64,000 bases of DNA. It comes from Tetrahymena thermophila SB210 (lineage: Eukaryota; Ciliophora; Oligohymenophorea; Hymenostomatida; Tetrahymenidae). The notes under the pieces are model-generated. The model was not told the origin of the DNA and did no database searches. It was given only the letters and a program-made list of their open reading frames with translations. Below, piece by piece: positions 63,701 through 64,000 of the stretch. The DNA lies in NCBI RefSeq assembly GCF_000189635.1, contig NW_002476463.1, forward strand, positions 992,001 through 1,056,000, written 5' to 3'. A program made the position numbers and the translations under genes. The first letter of the stretch is position 1, and every line of letters starts with the position of its first letter.

Positions 63701-64000
63701 AGCTCTGAATCAGACTCTAGTAGTACTAATTCTTAAATCTCTTCAGAGCAAGTATCTTAGAGTTCATAATTTCCAAAAAAAAAACGAACTCAAAAATCAA
63801 ATAATAAATCATAAAATTAAAAATAAATTAAAACAAATAATTGCACAGAAACTAACTCCAAAAAAATTACCCAATATCTTGCAGAAAATGAGAACTTATC
63901 TCCTAAATTACCTAAGTATAAAAAAGAAAAAGTAAGTTAAAATGAGGGTAGCCTTATAATCTAAGAAGAAGATACTTAAAAAGATCATACAATAAAAACT
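60742..64000 (+). CDS. K+ channel with CNBD and zinc knuckle, paralogue 4 (3' cut)
   Basis: Exons 60742-60834, 60918-62378 and 62534 onward; the third exon is open to the window end, so the C-terminus is missing (at least 1007 residues). The N-terminal module reads VKLMKAINLLVNVKSFYRQ. The pore is TVGYGDITP with G438. The C-linker is MREENV, then SNYLEYLYK at the exon end. The CNBD has SPGEF, FGE (626-628) and the cassette Arg. The knuckle is C691, C694, H699, C704, then PKTH, 65 residues after F626. The block following the knuckle runs SEPHMERSQTDRR and later NYFEILDELEQGL. The tail is Ser/Gln/Asn-rich and becomes Lys-rich near the window edge. Exon two is exactly as long as in paralogue 1 (1461 bases), so 1 and 4 share a core length while 2 and 3 share another. 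Confidence 0.92.

Noticed and set aside
44033-64000. Zinc knuckles as remains of a retroelement gag
   Set aside because: They lie inside the third exon in frame, at one fixed distance from the CNBD in four genes, with no protease, reverse transcriptase or long terminal repeats nearby.
1-64000. Chromosome ends or breakage sites
   Set aside because: No run of GGGGTT/AACCCC telomere repeats and no match to the 15-base Tetrahymena breakage sequence was seen on either strand.

Overview
The window is about three-quarters A+T and carries protein genes that can only be read with TAA and TAG as glutamine and TGA as the sole stop. Introns are short (about 50-110 bases, a few longer), AT-rich and GT..AG. 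This is the nuclear code of oligohymenophorean ciliates, and the gene style fits a Tetrahymena-like macronuclear chromosome. No gene is broken by a large internally eliminated segment, which argues against germline (micronuclear) DNA. Exon structures below were built by hand; in each reported gene the summed exons are a multiple of three, which is the main internal check.

Left part (1-20 kb): a full-size ABCB-type ABC transporter with 8 exons; a four-helix membrane protein of unknown function; a minus-strand protein with an FHA domain, a second FHA-like segment and a C-terminal RING; a decayed duplication of about 1.1 kb holding the 5' end of the FHA-RING gene next to broken copies of neighbouring genes; a leucine-rich-repeat-like protein; and a minus-strand GLTP-fold sph­ingolipid-phosphate transfer protein.

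Middle (20-44 kb): a possible F-box protein; a protein with an Asn/His/Gln-rich tail; a 7-exon protein of unknown function; an RRP1/Nop52 ribosome-biogenesis factor with a strongly acidic tract; a triplicated Rab-like GTPase locus in which one copy keeps all GTPase motifs and two have lost catalytic or nucleotide-binding residues; a small membrane protein whose 5' end was copied along with the Rab units; a WD40-like protein; and a B-box/coiled-coil/SPRY (TRIM-like) protein.

Right part (44-64 kb): four tandem paralogous genes, the last cut by the window edge, for six-helix K+ channels with a GYGD filter and a cyclic-nucleotide-binding domain. All four carry, exactly 65 residues after the FGE motif of that domain, a CCHC zinc knuckle followed by CPKTH, then a second conserved module and a long Gln/Asn-rich tail. 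The S4 helix is poor in positive charge. This channel-plus-zinc-knuckle family is the most unusual system in the window.

Between genes lie long AT-rich stretches. Notable items in them are a 125-bp TIR element flanked by TA (60298-60422), a set of nested hairpins around 25351-25485, a perfect hairpin at 24040-24066 and a roughly 295-bp tandem repeat at 38450-39240.
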